The notes under the pieces: model-generated | Told to the model about the DNA's origin: nothing | Seen by the model: the letters and a program-made list of their open reading frames with translations, nothing else | Database searches by the model: none | Assembly (NCBI RefSeq): GCF_001908205.1 | Contig: NZ_LGHL01000115.1 | Location: 1 to 35,138, forward strand | Direction: 5' to 3' | Source: Bradyrhizobium sp. NAS80.1 | GTDB taxonomy: Bacteria > Pseudomonadota > Alphaproteobacteria > Rhizobiales > Xanthobacteraceae | DNA: 35,138 bases | Program-made: the position numbers and the translations under genes | Part shown: piece after piece, positions 7,771 to 16,792 of the stretch | Layout: every line of letters begins with the position of its first letter | Position numbering within the stretch: position 1 is the first letter of the stretch

Positions 7771-9385
7771 TAATAGCCGCTTGATCCTTGCGCATTTCTG
7801 GCTGGCTTTTATCAGTTTCGCCATAGCGATCGTTCTTGGTGCATGGCAGATGCTGATCAGAACGCCGCTTCACAGCTCCTTCGGAACGTCGGACTGGTAC
7901 TTCCGCTCTGTGACCGCGCATGGGTCCATCATGGCCTACGTCTTTCCGACGCTAGTCTCGATGGGGTTCGGCTATGCAATCAGCGAATTGTCGCTAAAGC
8001 GTCCTCTTGCCGGCGTGCAGGCTGCTTGGGTGGGATTTTTCGTACTCTTGGCGGGCAGCGTCATCGCGTCGTTGACAATTTCAGCGGGTGAGGCGTCGGT
8101 CCTTTTTACATTCTACCCGCCGCTGATCGGAAACCCGCTCTTTTACGTCGGCCTCGTCCTCATCGTCCTCGGATCGTGGATTTGGGTCGCGCTGATGTCG
8201 ATCAACTTGCGCTACTGGAAACGCGAAAATCCGGGTAAGCCCGTTCCGCTCGCCATGTATGCGAATGTTGCTTCGTCATATCTCTGGGGCTGGACGGCGC
8301 TCGGCGCTACGTTGGAGCTTATTCTGCAAATCCTTCCGGTAGCAGCCGGGCTGCGTACGACAATCGATGCAGGTCTGGCGCGCTTGTTTTTCTCGTGGAC
8401 ATTGCACGCTATCGTCTACTTCTGGCTGATGCCGGCCTATATCGCCTACTACACAATCGTACCCCGCGCCATCGGGGGGCGGTTGTATAGTGATACGATG
8501 GGGCGGGTTTCGTTTATCCTCTTTCTTGTTGTCGCCATGCCGATCGGGATCCATCATCTCTATACTGATCCAGAGGTTGGCGCGGGCTTCAAATTCATGC
8601 ATTCCACTCTCACGGCTCTGGTTGCCTTGCCGACGCTTCTGACCGTGTTCACGATCTGCGCCTCGGTTGAAACAGCAGCCCGACTGCGCGGCGGCAAGGG
8701 CTGGTTTGGCTGGGTTAAAGCCTTGCCATGGCAGAATCCAATGATGCTGGCGGTCACATTCTCGTTCCTGCTGCTCGGCTTCGGTGGCGCCGGAGGCATT
8801 ATCAACATGAGCTACCAGCTCGACACCAGCATCCATAATACGCAATGGGTCACGGCCCATTTCCACCTGATCTATGGCGGCGCCATCGTGATTATGTATT
8901 TTGCGATCGCCTACGACCTCTGGCCGCATCTCACCGGTCGCGAGCTCGGAAATGTCGCGCTCATTCGTGCGCAGCTCTGGACCTGGTTCATTGGCATCGT
9001 CGTAACGACGTTTCCATGGCATTATGTCGGGCTTCTCGGGATGCCCCGGCGGATGGCTTATTACGACTATTCCAATCCCACCCTATCGCCGCAAGCGTTG
9101 AGCGTGGTTGTGTCCGCGGTTGGCGGCATCGTGGTCGTCATTTCGGCATTACTTTTCCTTGCAATTCTTTGGAAAGGACATCGCGGGCGGCGCGTTGATC
9201 CGGGCGTCTATCGCTTCAGCACCCCAATCTACGAACCCGCGCGTCCACTCGTCGCACTCCACAGCTATGGATTGTGGTTGACGTTGATGATCGGTCTAAC
9301 GGCCGTGAACTACGGTTTCCCAATCATACAAATGGCTAGCCAAGGCCACTCTGTATCGGCCGTTTATGTTGGAGCAAACCGGTGA
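7763..9385 (+). CDS. Haem-copper oxidase subunit I, B family (ba3-like)
   Basis: Catalytic O2-reducing subunit with about a dozen transmembrane helices over 540 residues. The visible metal ligands fit B-family oxidases. A low-spin haem His lies in TAHGSIMAYVF (about residue 52). The CuB His and the Tyr that cross-links to it are in LHAIVYFWLMPAY (about 214-218). The CuB His pair is GIHHLYTDP (about 264), and the haem pair is AHFHLIYGG (about 365-367). Start is a GTG at 7763 that overlaps the subunit II end, with a GGGTG stretch just upstream. No subunit III gene and no assembly genes (Sco, CtaG type) are in the operon. It presumably takes electrons from the downstream dihaem cytochrome via CuA. 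Confidence 0.92.
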   Translation: MINNSRLILAHFWLAFISFAIAIVLGAWQMLIRTPLHSSFGTSDWYFRSVTAHGSIMAYVFPTLVSMGFGYAISELSLKRPLAGVQAAWVGFFVLLAGSVIASLTISAGEASVLFTFYPPLIGNPLFYVGLVLIVLGSWIWVALMSINLRYWKRENPGKPVPLAMYANVASSYLWGWTALGATLELILQILPVAAGLRTTIDAGLARLFFSWTLHAIVYFWLMPAYIAYYTIVPRAIGGRLYSDTMGRVSFILFLVVAMPIGIHHLYTDPEVGAGFKFMHSTLTALVALPTLLTVFTICASVETAARLRGGKGWFGWVKALPWQNPMMLAVTFSFLLLGFGGAGGIINMSYQLDTSIHNTQWVTAHFHLIYGGAIVIMYFAIAYDLWPHLTGRELGNVALIRAQLWTWFIGIVVTTFPWHYVGLLGMPRRMAYYDYSNPTLSPQALSVVVSAVGGIVVVISALLFLAILWKGHRGRRVDPGVYRFSTPIYEPARPLVALHSYGLWLTLMIGLTAVNYGFPIIQMASQGHSVSAVYVGANR

Positions 9386-10188
9386 ATGAAGCCAGAGAGG
9401 AGGCACTCTTTTCATTGGCGAACCGCTGGTTCGTCGGCTCCGTCACATTCACGGCGGCTTTGGCCATTGTTTCAGCCTTGGTTGGCCTGATCATCCTTCC
9501 GCGTTTGCAAAGTGATGTGGTGGATCTCAAGGGGCTTTGGGACTCCATCTGCAGCGCGGCCGGTGTGGCCGCCCGTCCGTCGAGTGAAACGCCCGTCGAG
9601 GCCACCTTCGTCACGTCGACCGTTCAACTGAATCCAGGCCGGTTCGCGCATCCGTCGGCGGAATCTATCGCGCGCGGTAAAGCGATAGCCCGAACATGTG
9701 CGGCATGCCATGGTGGCGTCGATGGCACACGGGCCAAATTCCCTTCTCCGAATCTCGCCGGACAACCCGCAGGTGCTATTTTCAAACAGTTGCGCGACTA
9801 TCAAACCGGCGCGCGTGTCAGCGTTGTAATGAGGCAATATGTGCAGGCCTTGAGCGAGCAGGACGCCTTAGATCTTTCCGCCTACTATGCGCAGGCGCGG
9901 CGGGAAGCCGAGCCGGTGCGGTTGGGAATGCGGGAGCCCCCGATTGTGGCAATCGGTTCGCCGACCCGCAACGTTCCAGCCTGCGGGTCATGTCATGGTA
10001 GCGGAGATCTGAAAATCGGGACGCCCTGGCTGGACGGCCAACCGGTCGTCTATCTGCGAGCGCAGTTGGCGGCCTACGCCAGTGGCCGGCGTACCAACGA
10101 CATCGACAAGCAGATGCGCAATATAGCGCGCAATATGTCGTCGGCGGAGATTGACGAGGCGGCTCGCTACTATGCGAGCCGTCCCTGA
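9382..10188 (+). CDS. Membrane-anchored dihaem cytochrome c (c4/c553-like)
   Basis: Electron carrier inferred to connect the molybdenum hydroxylase with the oxidase. A hydrophobic N-terminal helix (about residues 20-40) can act as an uncleaved anchor. Two c-type haem sites are visible, CAACH near residue 106 and CGSCH near residue 200, each with a following Met in a suitable place (VVMRQY, KQMRN). The tandem domains with LAGQPAG and LDGQPVVYL echoes are typical of cytochrome c4-like proteins. GTG 9382 overlaps the oxidase stop (GTGA) and has GGAG nine bases upstream. IorB-type enzymes are commonly paired with c-type cytochromes, which supports the proposed role. Confidence 0.9.
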   Translation: MNEAREEALFSLANRWFVGSVTFTAALAIVSALVGLIILPRLQSDVVDLKGLWDSICSAAGVAARPSSETPVEATFVTSTVQLNPGRFAHPSAESIARGKAIARTCAACHGGVDGTRAKFPSPNLAGQPAGAIFKQLRDYQTGARVSVVMRQYVQALSEQDALDLSAYYAQARREAEPVRLGMREPPIVAIGSPTRNVPACGSCHGSGDLKIGTPWLDGQPVVYLRAQLAAYASGRRTNDIDKQMRNIARNMSSAEIDEAARYYASRP

Positions 10189-10255
10189 GGTAAAAAGGGG
10201 TCCGCGACTGGCCGTTCAGTTCACAGTTTTGCCCATCGATACAGGAGACTGAAAA

Positions 10256-10711
10256 TTGGCCTACAAAATCACCATCAACGATCATATCTACGAACTCGAT
10301 CTGGAAGGCGAGATGCCTCTTTTGTGGGTGCTTCGTGACGTATTAGGTATGGCTGGGACCAAATTCGGCTGCGGCCGGGGCCTGTGTGGAGCATGCACAG
10401 TCCTGATTGATGGCGCGCCGACGCGATCCTGCATCACGACGCTCGATAGCATCGGTACGTCAGTCGTAGTCACGATAGAAGGCATTCACAAGATTCCGAG
10501 CGGACAAAGGATCCAGGATGCTTGGCTGGCTCTTGACGTGAGCCAATGTGGATATTGTCAATCGGGGCAAATCGTTTCGGCAACGGCTTTGCTGAACGAG
10601 AAGAGCAAACCGACGGAGAGTGACATAGATGACGGAATGGGAGGCAATATCTGCCGCTGCGGTACCTACCAGCGCATTCGGAACGCGATCCTTCTTGCTG
10701 CTGCAGGCTGA
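10256..10711 (+). CDS. [2Fe-2S] small subunit of molybdenum hydroxylase (IorA type)
   Basis: Carries the two [2Fe-2S] clusters that take electrons from the molybdenum site. The plant-ferredoxin-type cluster motif is CGRGLCGACTVLIDG with a later Cys (RSC), and the second cluster is QCGYCQSGQI plus NICRCGTY. 151 residues is the normal size. It has no export signal of its own; partners of IorB-type subunits are thought to cross with the Tat-bearing subunit. The start is a TTG at 10256 with AGGAG about eight bases upstream. It sits 67 bases after the cytochrome gene, so the two enzyme subunits are encoded at opposite ends of the same operon, bracketing the oxidase. Confidence 0.92.
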   Translation: MAYKITINDHIYELDLEGEMPLLWVLRDVLGMAGTKFGCGRGLCGACTVLIDGAPTRSCITTLDSIGTSVVVTIEGIHKIPSGQRIQDAWLALDVSQCGYCQSGQIVSATALLNEKSKPTESDIDDGMGGNICRCGTYQRIRNAILLAAAG

Positions 10712-10719
10712 TCTGACAT

Positions 10720-11094
10720 CTATTGATGCCAAAAGATAGAAAGTGGTTCACTCTCAGTCGCTGATGCATTCCGCCGCAGTTCGAGCAAGCCCAGCAGGAG
10801 CGAATCGCGCTCGGCCGAATGTTCATCGATGGAACGAGATCCGACTTCAGCTCGGACACAATCGATCAGCTTCTTCTGGACCTCGGGCGTGAGTTGTGGC
10901 GACCCAAGCACTTTCTACCAGGCGGTCATAGGCCCTGCGAATTGCTCGAAGATATGTTCGATGCCGCCTTGTCCTCCGCCGAGCTGATTCAGCAGCACCT
11001 GCCCCATGATTCCCCATCGCAGGGCGGGTCCCGAGCATAAGGCGGTATCGACGTCCGCAACGCTGATCACGTCTTCAGCAACCAGGTAGTAGAC
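10720..11094 (-). pseudogene. 3-hydroxyacyl-CoA / carnitine 3-dehydrogenase, C-terminal remnant
   Basis: The minus strand reads through the typical C-terminal domain of this NAD-dependent dehydrogenase family: VADVDTALCSGPALRWGIMG, a Gly-rich LGGGQGGIEHIFEQF, then AGPMTAW. A TAG at 10915-10917 follows where the family has a second Trp (WWK). In the same frame it continues KVLGSPQLTPEVQKKLID to a stop at 10720. The NAD-binding Rossmann domain is missing beyond about 11094. It is thus 5'-truncated and nonsense-mutated. Such enzymes act in beta-oxidation-like or carnitine breakdown, fitting the other acyl-CoA-type relics nearby. Confidence 0.72.
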
Positions 11095-11163
11095 TTAGCG
11101 CGCTAAGGCTGCCTGCAAACGGAATCGAACATCTTTCACCCGCTTAAAAGACGAGGAGTGGGC

Positions 11164-11950
11164 ATGTTTGCGACAGTGTACGGCCCGCGCGACGTCCGTT
11201 TCGAAAAGGTTGACGATCCCAAGACCGTCAAGCCGACCGATGCTATCATCAAATTGTCGGCCACGTGCATCTGCGGGTCCGATCTCTGGCCATATCGCGG
11301 TTTGCATCCGACGGATGAACCGGCTCATATGGGACACGAATATTGCGGTGTCGTGGTCGAAGTTGGCGACGCCATCAAAACCGTACGCCTGGGTAGTCCG
11401 TTGTCGGTTCCTTCTGCCTCTCGGATAACACCTGCCCGCACTGCAAGTGCGGTTTTCAGTCCTCCTGCGTGCAGCGCGAATTCATCACGGGCGCCCAAGC
11501 GCCCTACGCGCGCGTGCCGCTGACCGACGGAACGCTCGTCGCTACGGCGGAAATGCCCGGAGACGATCTCGTTCCACATCTCCTGGCGACCTCGGATGTT
11601 CTCGGCACGGCGTGGTACGCCGCAGATGCTGCCAATGTCCGTCGGGGAGGTACCGTCGCCGTGGTCGGTGTCCGAGCCGTCGGATTGATGGGCGTGCTGG
11701 CGACGAAAGAGATGGGTGCTGAGCGCATCATCGCAATGAGCCGACACAAGAGTCGGCAGGAGCTGGCGCGCGAGTGCGGCGCAACGGACATCGTGGCCGA
11801 ACGCGGCTCGGGCGGCATCGAGCGCGTCAAGGAGTTGACGAGCGGCGTCCTCGACGGACCACTGCTGCTGCTGGCGTCGAGTGCATCGGAATACATGACT
11901 GGCGCCGTCGTTCCGGTCGACGGCGGCCACCTGGTCAAACACGCTCTGAA
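11164..11950 (+). pseudogene. Zn-dependent alcohol dehydrogenase, frameshifted and joined to an SDR C-terminus
   Basis: ATG 11164 with GGAG upstream opens a medium-chain alcohol dehydrogenase: ICGSDLWPYRG, HMGHEYCGVVVEVGD. A frameshift near 11388-11405 moves it to another frame, which continues with the structural-zinc Cys set (CPHCKCGFQSSC) and the Rossmann motif VAVVGVRAVGLMGV. Near 11845, after ERVKELTSGV, the sequence switches without a stop to the tail of a classical short-chain dehydrogenase (LLLLASSASEYMTGAVVPVD, then GGHLV). The last quarter of the alcohol dehydrogenase and nearly all of the SDR are missing. This looks like a deletion that fused two neighbouring genes, on top of a frameshift. 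Confidence 0.75.
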
Positions 11951-12286
11951 TAAGAAGCTTCACGATGGGCTCGACGCTACCGACATGTGTATCGCACCTG
12001 GCAGGTGCTTGATCGTGCGAGCCGCGCGGAAGTCTCATCAGGACAATTCGCACAAGAGGAAGTATCGATGCCAAAAATCACCAGAAGCGCTGCGCGGCGT
12101 TGTGAACGCGGCGATTCGAATCGGCTGTGCGCGCGGGCATTTGAGGGATACGCCCGCCTGCGCGGATCTATCGATATGCGAGGCTGGGCCGTTCGGGAGC
12201 GATGCCGAGAATGGCACACGATTTTGCTTTCGGAATGACTTCAGCACGAACGTAGTCACTTCGGATCTTGGAAATAGGGTGGCGCT
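11951..12286. other. No recognisable gene
   Basis: The SDR-tail frame stays open to about 12290, but its residues (Arg/Cys/Lys-rich, no motif) no longer look coding. A short frame starting ATG 12068 after AGAGGAAG gives MPKITRSAARRC and about 57 residues of no known family. Probably eroded DNA. Confidence 0.35.
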
Positions 12287-13323
12287 ATGAGTGCCTCAAG
12301 TATAGTTTTAGACAGCGGTCCCCTCGCCGAATTCCTTCATCGGGAAGGTTTGATCGATTGACCGGGAATTGAGCTCGCCTATCTTGCTGGTGGACAGTCG
12401 AATCCCACCTACAGGATCACATCCGGCCACCGACGTTATGTGCTGCGGAAGAAGCCGTCGGGGCAGTTGCTTAAATCGGCGCATTCATGCAATTGATCGA
12501 GAGTATAGGATCATCAGTGCATTGTCGGGCACCGGCGTTCCGGTGCCGCGCGTCTATCTCTACTGTGAAGATCAGGCGATCGCTGGAGCGGAATTCTACA
12601 TCATGGACTTCCTTGACGGTCGCGTGCTGGTCGACCCCTCGTTGCCGAATCTCGACCGGGATCAGCGTGCCTCCATTTATGCGGAAATGAACCGTTTTGT
12701 GGCCGAACTCCATCAGGTCGACTACAAGACGGTTGGACTCGGCGATTATGGCAGAACTGGAAGCTATTTCGCGCGTCAGATTGCGCGGTGGACGCGACAG
12801 GCGCGGGACTCTGGCATGGAGGACATTCCAGCGCTCGAAGCGTTGATGGAGTGGCTGCCCGAGCATGTTCCTCCCGGTGACGAGACGTCGCTGGTGCATG
12901 GAGACTATCGTCTCGATAATCTTGTTTTTGACAAGAAAGAACTGCGCGCGATCGGAGCTCTTGACTGGGAGCTGTCAACGCTCGGTCATCCGCTGGCGGA
13001 CTTTTCCTACAATTGCTTGGGCTGGCATATTCCGGCTGCGCTGTGGCGAGGCATGGCTGGCCTCGATGTCGTATCGCTAAGCATTCCTGACGAGAAAAGC
13101 TATTACGTCAATACGCTGAGGCGACCGGCAGGGGAACGATCATTGGGACTTCTATCTCGCCTATAATCTCTTCCGGCTAGCGGCGATCATGCAGGGAGTC
13201 GCACGCCGCGCATTGGATGGAAATGCATCGGCGGCAGACGCCGTCGAGACGGGACGCAAGGCGCGTCCAATGGCCGAGCTTGGCTGGGAATTCGCAAAGC
13301 GCTACGCGGCCGGTCTAGGATAG
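12287..13323 (+). pseudogene. APH-type phosphotransferase family gene (acyl-CoA-dehydrogenase-linked type), disrupted
   Basis: Related to the aminoglycoside-phosphotransferase-fold proteins encoded with, or fused to, acyl-CoA dehydrogenases (ACAD10/11 type). ATG 12287 opens MSASSIVLDSGPLAEFL, and a TGA at 12359-12361 interrupts it. The same frame resumes with LAGGQSNPTYRI, the nucleotide-binding loop, up to KSAHS. Near 12485 an apparent four-base insertion shifts the frame to AIDREYRIISALSGTGVPVP. The catalytic core is then intact: VHGDYRLDNLVFD and GALDWELSTLGHPLADF. A third lesion near 13120-13145 precedes the normal tail WDFYLAYNLFRLAAIMQGV, ending at 13323. The three lesions make it a clear pseudogene. 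Confidence 0.8.
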
Positions 13324-13477
13324 AGAGCCGGAGGCGGACCCGCCGACCAGTGACTGCATGCGTTAGCGAAAATATCCCGAGCATTTCTGCAATGCGCACG
13401 GGATTATTGCAGGTTCGGTTGACCTGCAGGCGCCCGGTGCACCAGATTGGAGAATTTCCACGAGTGGGAGTGCGCGA

Positions 13478-14506
13478 ATGAGCAACACGTCGAGTGTACT
13501 GCCAGAAAACATGACGGAGATCACCATCGACCAACCCGGTGGCCCGGAGGTTCTCATCCCGAGGCGAGTGCCGGTGCCACGCCCCGCAGCAGGAGAAGTT
13601 CTGGTCAAGGTCGAAGCCGCGGGCGTTAATCGGCCCGATGTCATCCAGCGGCAAGGACACTACCCGATGCCTGAAGGGGTAAACCCGACGCCGGGGTTGG
13701 AGATTGCCGGCCGTGTTGCCGCACTCGGTGAAGGTGTAACAGGTGTCGGGGTGGGAGAGGCGATTTGCGGCCTAACCAATGGCGGGGGCTATGCTGAATA
13801 TTGTCTGGTTCCGTCGGGCCAGGTTCTGCAGCTTCCGGCGGGCCTCGATATGATCACGGCAAGTGCAATCCCTGAAACCTTCTTCACCGTCTGGGCCAAT
13901 CTGTTCCAGATTGGAGGAGCGAAAGAAGGCCAGATCGTCCTTGTCCACGGCGGATCGAGCGGTATCGGCACAACCGCGCTTGCACTGTGTCGAGAATTCG
14001 GGATTCGGGCATTCGCGACGGCAGGCAGCGAGGAGAAATGTGCGGCCATTGCAGCGCTGGGGGCTGAGGCCGTCAACTATCGAACCCAGGACTTTGCGGA
14101 GGTCGTGACCCGCCGCACAGGTGGGCACGGTGCAGATGTCGTGCTGGATATTATGGGAGCGTCCTATTTCGATCGCAACATGGCGGCCTTGGCTCGTGAC
14201 GGACGGCTTGTCGTCATTGGTTTCCTCGGCGGAACAACGACGGCGCGATTCGATCTCCAGCAATTGGCGCTGAAGCGTGCGATTGTCACTGGTTCAACGA
14301 TGCGCGGGCGCACAAGTGAGGAAAAAGCGGGGATCGCGACCGAACTCCGCGAGAAGGTGTGGCCGATCCTGGCGGCGGGGCGCTGTCTGCCCATTATCCA
14401 CGCCGTCTTTCCTCTTCTTGAGGCTGCGGATGCCCATCGATTGATGGAGGGCGGTTCGCACGTCGGAAAGATCGTGCTGAAGGTGGCCAACGTGCAGGGG
14501 GAGTAA
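13478..14506 (+). CDS. NAD(P)H:quinone oxidoreductase, zinc-free MDR family (QOR/PIG3-like)
   Basis: Cytosolic medium-chain dehydrogenase/reductase that uses NADPH to reduce quinones or enones. The N-terminal GroES-like domain shows AAGVNRPDVIQRQGHYP (about residues 47-63), the PIG3-type signature, and lacks zinc ligands. The nucleotide-binding motif HGGSSGIGTTALAL is near residue 157, followed by ATAGSEEKCAAIAALGAEAV and GGHGADVVLDIMG. 342 residues is near family length. ATG 13478 has GGGAG upstream; ATG 13511 is an alternative that drops eleven poorly conserved residues. It follows the dead phosphotransferase by 154 bases and is intact. Confidence 0.88.
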   Translation: MSNTSSVLPENMTEITIDQPGGPEVLIPRRVPVPRPAAGEVLVKVEAAGVNRPDVIQRQGHYPMPEGVNPTPGLEIAGRVAALGEGVTGVGVGEAICGLTNGGGYAEYCLVPSGQVLQLPAGLDMITASAIPETFFTVWANLFQIGGAKEGQIVLVHGGSSGIGTTALALCREFGIRAFATAGSEEKCAAIAALGAEAVNYRTQDFAEVVTRRTGGHGADVVLDIMGASYFDRNMAALARDGRLVVIGFLGGTTTARFDLQQLALKRAIVTGSTMRGRTSEEKAGIATELREKVWPILAAGRCLPIIHAVFPLLEAADAHRLMEGGSHVGKIVLKVANVQGE

Positions 14507-14671
14507 CGCAGCCTCAGTTCGTCCGGTTGTTCGGGCCGGGTTCTGTTCGATGCAGCGCAACCACATGAGCCGCGCCCCGGTCAAGTAGATCGCAAGCGAG
14601 ATAGCGTCATGCCGCCGTCCAAATGCTGTAATCCATATTTTATCTGGTGTCGCCGCCCAAACATCGGTGGC

Positions 14672-16196
14672 TCAGATCACGCCCATGACGTGCGCGCGGT
14701 GGACGGCGCTGGTGCGACTTGATGCATCAAGTTTCTGATAGATATTGTGGCTATGCTACTTCGTTGTTCCGACAGTAATCGAAAGACGGTGCGCAATCTC
14801 GCGATTGCTCATGCCCTGAGCCACAAGCTCCAGGATGCTGGTTTCAGTCTTCGAGAGCGGACCTTGTGTACGCGTCTCACCGGCCTCTTCGGAAAACGCG
14901 CCGAATTTATCAAGATATGGTCTTGCGTAAACTGACATCGGTGTCGTGCGTTGCAGGATTTCGACCAATCCGGGGCCTTCATCAAGCAGCGAGCGGACGG
15001 AGCGCTGTGGTGCCGCAAGTGCGAGGGCTTCGACGATCAGGCGATCCGCCGCGGCCTTATCGTTGCGTGCCTCGGCGGCTCGGACGCGCAAGGTTAATAT
15101 CGTGATCAGCGTACCGAGGCGGCTGTCGCGTCGTGCGGCGGTTTCCAGATGCGCAAGCAGGCTATCCACGACACGCGGTCGGTCCTGCGCCAGGAGCAGA
15201 CGAACGAAGATCAGCTTTTCAAGCTCGGTCGCGCCTTCGGCCGAGTCGGGGCCGATCAGATTTGCCGCGGCGACGACGTTGCCGTCGCGAATGAGAAGTT
15301 CGGCGGATACGACGTCAATCCGACGCCTTTGGCGCGGGCTTTCCGAACGATCAGCGAGCTGGGCAGCGTCGGCGAGCAGGTCACGGGCAAGTTCGAGTAG
15401 GCAAGGCGAGCGAGATGCCTCCTGCCAAGTTAGATATAGTTGGAGTGACCCAGGCGCGTGCATATCTCAAGTCCATCTCGAGCATCGCGTGGGACCTGTC
15501 CAATTTGTTCGTTTCGTAGAGGAGATGGCCAAGCCTGATATTCAGGAGCCCAGCCGCGGCGCCTCCGAGCGACGTCATGGCGTTGTCCCGCATGGTTTGC
15601 TCGCACAGTTTTATCGCCTCGCGTAGGTTGCCGGCAGAATACATCAATGGAATAAGATCGCTCGTCGCATCGAGCTTGACGGTCGGGTTACCGAGCTGCT
15701 CGGCCCAGCCTGATTGCGCCACGAAGCGTTGTCTGCCTCCCTACGGTGTTCTGAAATGCGCTGAGCGCCGCCCATGAGCAGCATCGATAATGCGCGGTAG
15801 AAAGACCGCGAATCCCCCCATGCTCTCGATTGCGGTCGCAGCCAGTGTCTGCGTACCGCGGATCCGCCCCCGATTGATGGCGAGGAACGCTTGAAAAGCG
15901 AGCAAGGGTCCAGATTGAATACCGGCCGATAAATCGCTTGAAGTCACCAACTCGGAGTAAGTCTCTGCCTCGCCTAGACGACCACGGAAATAAAGCAGCC
16001 AAGCCTTGTATCCCGATAGCTCAGAATCGTGCCGTACCGTGTGTTCGGGCAGAACGTCGAGCCATTGCAGCAGCCGGTCGAACTCGCCTCTTGAAAGGGC
16101 GTTGTCGACGTTTGCCTTGAGAAAGGTAACAGATTCAGACAGATCGTCTCTCGCAACGGCGAGTACTATAGCTTCTCCCGGAGGTCGGGCAGTCTG
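14672..16196 (-). pseudogene. MalT/LAL-type LuxR transcription regulator, truncated and disrupted
   Basis: The minus strand carries the helical-repeat and DNA-binding parts of a large LuxR-family regulator. The TPR-like region begins near 16196 (LSESVTFLKANVDNALSRGE, then LLQWLDVLPEH) and passes through at least two frameshifts, near 15740 and 15450. It continues to LARDLLADAAQLADRSE and onward. The C-terminal helix-turn-helix is recognisable: LSKTETSILELVAQGMSNRE, then IAHRLSITVGTTK. A TAG at 14756-14758 replaces the usual Trp, after which the same frame continues HSHNIYQKLDASSRTSAV to a stop at 14672. The N-terminal ATPase domain is absent, and the truncation point is close to the hairpin at 16237-16270. 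Confidence 0.75.
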
Positions 16197-16236
16197 ACGA
16201 GACTTCGTCGGAATGCACGCGTGTCTCCCTAGAGAT

Positions 16237-16270
16237 GAGATAGGCATTGCTGGTTCGCAATGCCTATCTC
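16237..16270. repeat. Perfect 14-bp inverted repeat with 6-base loop
   Basis: Arms GAGATAGGCATTGC (16237-16250) and GCAATGCCTATCTC (16257-16270) are exact complements around TGGTTC. No T-run follows on either strand, so it is not a standard terminator. It lies exactly where the regulator pseudogene loses its N-terminal domain, so it could be a recombination scar, a mobile-element end or an operator. Confidence 0.8.
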
Positions 16271-16792
16271 AGTGACCAGCAATCGATATGGCGCGCGGGT
16301 TGAGGCGTTTTAAGCGCCGGTCCAGGACAACCATGTCTGTGCGACGACAGATACCGCGCGGTCTGCTCGCATCGCAGGGCCAATTGCCTTGACTTCCACG
16401 TTCGGTCCTTTCGGTCGAAATATGTCTGAAAGTGCGGTAAGCTTGGAACGTGAGCATCAGGGCGCGCCTTTGTCGTTGAGGTTGCTGGCGCCCGTAGCTT
16501 TCTCGGCCGGTGGTTGAGAGGGGTTCCAGTGAAGATGCATCGTCGTTCTGGTCTCCGCGCCCGAGAGATATTTGAACTGCCTGCGGGTATTGTCAGGGGC
16601 GATATTGCCGCGGAGTGCGGTATGACCTTGGAGCTGTTGATAAGCATTCTTGTTGCTCGCGGCTTCGTCTTCGCACGGTGACAACGGCGCGAATTGTTTA
16701 GCCGTCCGCGTTCATGGGGTCGAACGCTGAGCGGCCAAAGCGAGGCGGTTCGGGGCGGCGCGGTGTCTCTTCGGCTCTGAAGGAGCGATGCG
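16271..16792. other. No assignable gene; coding-like fragment on minus strand
   Basis: About 520 bp between the hairpin and the SDR gene. A minus-strand frame at 16457-16684 has coding-like composition (NKNAYQQLQGHTALRGNIAP, then FKYLSGAETRTTMHLHWNPS) but no family was recognised and the start is unsupported. The end of this stretch holds the SDR ribosome site (AAGGAG) and presumably its promoter. Confidence 0.35.
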
